Source of the DNA: Proteiniphilum acetatigenes DSM 18083 | GTDB lineage: Bacteria; Bacteroidota; Bacteroidia; Bacteroidales; Dysgonomonadaceae | NCBI RefSeq assembly: GCF_000380985.1 | Contig: NZ_KB905702.1 | Location: forward strand, 62,001-126,000 | Direction: 5' to 3' | DNA: 64,000 nucleotides | Part shown: in pieces, positions 62,388 through 64,000 of the stretch | Layout of the letters: each line of letters opens with the position of its first letter | Numbering within the stretch: position 1 is the first letter of the stretch | Program-made: the position numbers and the translations under genes | Notes under the pieces: model-generated | Database searches by the model: none | What the model saw: the letters and a program-made list of their open reading frames with translations, nothing else | Told to the model about the DNA's origin: nothing

Positions 62388-63266
62388 ATGACTGGCAAAA
62401 AAAAGGTATCTACAGCTCGATTCTTAAATGCTAAGATCACATCCACTATCAGTATCTCGCTGGTTTTGGTATTGTTGGGGATTACCATACTGATTCTTTT
62501 CATGGGAAACGGATTGTCCAGATTTGTAAAGGAGAACATGAGTTTTAACGTAATGCTCTCCTCAGAGGTGTCAGATGCCGAGATATCAAAGATCAGGAAT
62601 AATCTGGATGCCCAGCCGTTCGTCAAGTCATCACGATTTATCAGCAAGGAAGAAGCCAAGGAGCAACTCATCAAGGATTTGGGTGAAGACCCGGAAGAAC
62701 TGCTGGGGTATAATCCGGCGCAGGACTGTATTGAGATCTTTCTCCATTCGGAATATGCCAACAGCGACAGTATCGCGGTCATCAACAAGGTGATCCGGCA
62801 GAATAACAATGTGACAGACCTGCTCTACCAGCAGGAGGCAATTGATCTGATCAACGACAATCTCTCGAAAGTGATGACTGTCTTACTGGTTCTTGCCGCC
62901 ATACTGTTATTGATATCCTTCACGCTCATCCGCAACACCATTCGCCTGAGCGTCTATTCAAAACGGTTCCTCATCAATACCATGAAATTGGTGGGGGCTA
63001 CCGGTAGCTTTATCAGACGGCCATTCGTGGTAAATAACATTTTCACGGGCATTATTGCGGGTATTATTGCAGATCTGATTATCCTTGGCATCATCACCTA
63101 TTTCAGCAGAGAGTATGCTGAAATACAACCCATTGTCAGCTCGATGGAGTTAATCATCATATTTGCAATCGTGATTCTGCTGGGAGTAGTTATCTCCACC
63201 ATAGCCACTGCTTTTGCAGTCAACAGATATGTGAAAATGAAGTCGGACCAGTTGTATTATGTATAA
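62388..63266 (+). CDS. ftsX: cell division ABC transporter permease FtsX
   Basis: Membrane partner of FtsE that controls peptidoglycan hydrolases at the septum. The 292-residue protein (ATG at 62388; an upstream TTG is open but unlikely) has one N-terminal membrane segment (about 18-40), a periplasmic domain (about 45-165, with VKSSRFISKEEAKEQL) and three C-terminal segments. The FtsX motif RNTIRLSVYSKR and MKLVGATGSFIRRPF are clear. ftsE is not in the window. The two genes after it complete an order typical of Bacteroidota. Confidence 0.93.
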   Translation: MTGKKKVSTARFLNAKITSTISISLVLVLLGITILILFMGNGLSRFVKENMSFNVMLSSEVSDAEISKIRNNLDAQPFVKSSRFISKEEAKEQLIKDLGEDPEELLGYNPAQDCIEIFLHSEYANSDSIAVINKVIRQNNNVTDLLYQQEAIDLINDNLSKVMTVLLVLAAILLLISFTLIRNTIRLSVYSKRFLINTMKLVGATGSFIRRPFVVNNIFTGIIAGIIADLIILGIITYFSREYAEIQPIVSSMELIIIFAIVILLGVVISTIATAFAVNRYVKMKSDQLYYV

Positions 63267-63281
63267 AAACTATCACCCAAT

Positions 63282-63530
63282 ATGTCTCAAAAAAGTATTG
63301 CTTTAAGTAAAACGAACCTGATTATCTGTGGTATCGCCATTCTTCTTATCATTGCCGGTTTTCTCCTGATGACAGGACCGGCCACTACTTTCGAAGGTGG
63401 ATTTGAACCCGATATCTTCAGCGCCAGACGTATAAAATTGGCTCCTGTCGTTTGTCTTGCCGGTTTTGTGCTGATGGTAGTCGGCATTCTGTATCCCTCG
63501 AAAGAAAAAAGCAGCGTAACCGGAAAATAA
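63282..63530 (+). CDS. DUF3098 family membrane protein
   Basis: An 82-residue protein with two membrane segments (about 12-33 and 52-71). The loop between them (FEGGFEPDIFSARRIKLAPV) is the hallmark of DUF3098, which always lies between ftsX and uppP in this phylum. The function is unknown; a role in division or envelope synthesis is inferred from context. Confidence 0.88.
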   Translation: MSQKSIALSKTNLIICGIAILLIIAGFLLMTGPATTFEGGFEPDIFSARRIKLAPVVCLAGFVLMVVGILYPSKEKSSVTGK

Positions 63531-63563
63531 TCCAATCACCGGATACTGCAAAATATATTATCC

Positions 63564-64000
63564 ATGAGCATATTAGAAGCAATTATCATTGCAATTGTAG
63601 AGGGGCTCACAGAGTTTCTTCCGGTATCGTCTACCGGCCATATGATCATCACTCAGGCATTACTGGGAATGGAGAGCACTGATTTTGTGAAAGCATTTAC
63701 GGTGATTATTCAGTTCGGTGCTATTCTGTCGGTAGTGGTTCTCTACTGGAAACGTTTTTTTCGTCTCAATCCGATCATTGTCTTCGATAAAGAAGCAGTG
63801 CATGGTATGTCTGCCGGAAAAAGGGGATGGACTTACCTCACCCGATTTATTTACAAATTCGATTTTTACTGGAAACTGTTTATTGCGGTCGTCCCGGCCG
63901 GAGTTATAGGTTTACTTCTCGGCGATCAGATCGATACATTGCTCGAAAATGTAACTGTGGTGGCAGTAATGCTCGTGCTGGGGGGGATCTTTATGTTATT
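63564..64000 (+). CDS. uppP: undecaprenyl-diphosphatase (5' part, cut by the window end)
   Basis: Recycles the lipid carrier of cell-wall synthesis. The first 146 residues are present. [15 protein letters not shown] (residues 13-27) is the BacA/UppP signature with the catalytic Glu and Ser/His, and several membrane segments follow. ATG at 63564, 34 bases after the DUF3098 gene. Confidence 0.95.
   Translation, partial: MSILEAIIIAIVEGLTEFLPVSSTGHMIITQALLGMESTDFVKAFTVIIQFGAILSVVVLYWKRFFRLNPIIVFDKEAVHGMSAGKRGWTYLTRFIYKFDFYWKLFIAVVPAGVIGLLLGDQIDTLLENVTVVAVMLVLGGIFML

Noticed and set aside
1-64000. CRISPR array or insertion sequence
   Set aside because: No regularly spaced direct repeats of 25-40 bases and no transposase-like protein were seen in any frame.

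Overview
The window looks like a chromosome segment of an anaerobic member of the Bacteroidales (Bacteroidota), possibly the Dysgonomonadaceae/Proteiniphilum-Petrimonas neighbourhood, though the family is a guess. Evidence: promoters of the Bacteroidota type (TAnnTTTG), AT-rich leaders in place of Shine-Dalgarno sites, surface lipoproteins with acidic residues after the lipobox Cys, an ftsX-DUF3098-uppP order, and TonB/BtuG-type B12 uptake genes.

Positions 1 to about 29.7 kb are a siphovirus-type prophage, cut by the window start. It lies on the 3' side of a tRNA-Val(UAC) gene, with its integrase next to the tRNA. Reading leftward (minus strand) come: integrase; a promoter with a folded leader RNA; a helicase-DNA methyltransferase carrying an intein; a phage sliding clamp; small early genes; PcfK-like protein; a DUF4373 replication initiator with an iteron-like repeat pair inside; a sigma-like protein; an HNH remnant; TerS-TerL; tape measure, distal tail and a 1964-residue tail protein; then portal and a MuF head protein with a JAMM-like C-terminus. 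Plus-strand genes interrupt this (DUF2158 protein, a lipoprotein moron, a 160-aa protein, a KilA-N antirepressor). Three late operons start with the same bipartite motif (TTAATGAAAA-N10-TTTATATTTTA), a candidate phage late promoter. Capsid, connector, major tail, lysis and repressor genes are not seen and may lie left of position 1.

Positions 29.8 to 36.4 kb hold housekeeping genes on the plus strand: purB, an RluB-type pseudouridine synthase with a long disordered N-terminus, asnS and lepA.

Positions 36.4 to 58.3 kb form a minus-strand 'cobalamin island' with three cobalamin riboswitches. They precede nrdD-nrdG (class III, B12-independent ribonucleotide reductase), a five-gene B12 uptake operon (BtuB-like receptor, BtuG-like propeller lipoprotein, a PKD-repeat lipoprotein and two tandem leucine-rich lipoproteins of unknown role), and nrdH-nrdI-nrdE-nrdF (class Ib, B12-independent). 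A biotin-dependent acyl-CoA carboxylase (accC-accB-pccB) sits between them; propionyl-CoA carboxylation also feeds a B12-dependent pathway. The logic appears to be that low B12 turns on both uptake and the RNRs that do not need B12.

Positions 58.5 to 64 kb carry a lipoprotein gene, cca, a TerC-family gene, ftsX, a DUF3098 gene and the 5' part of uppP.
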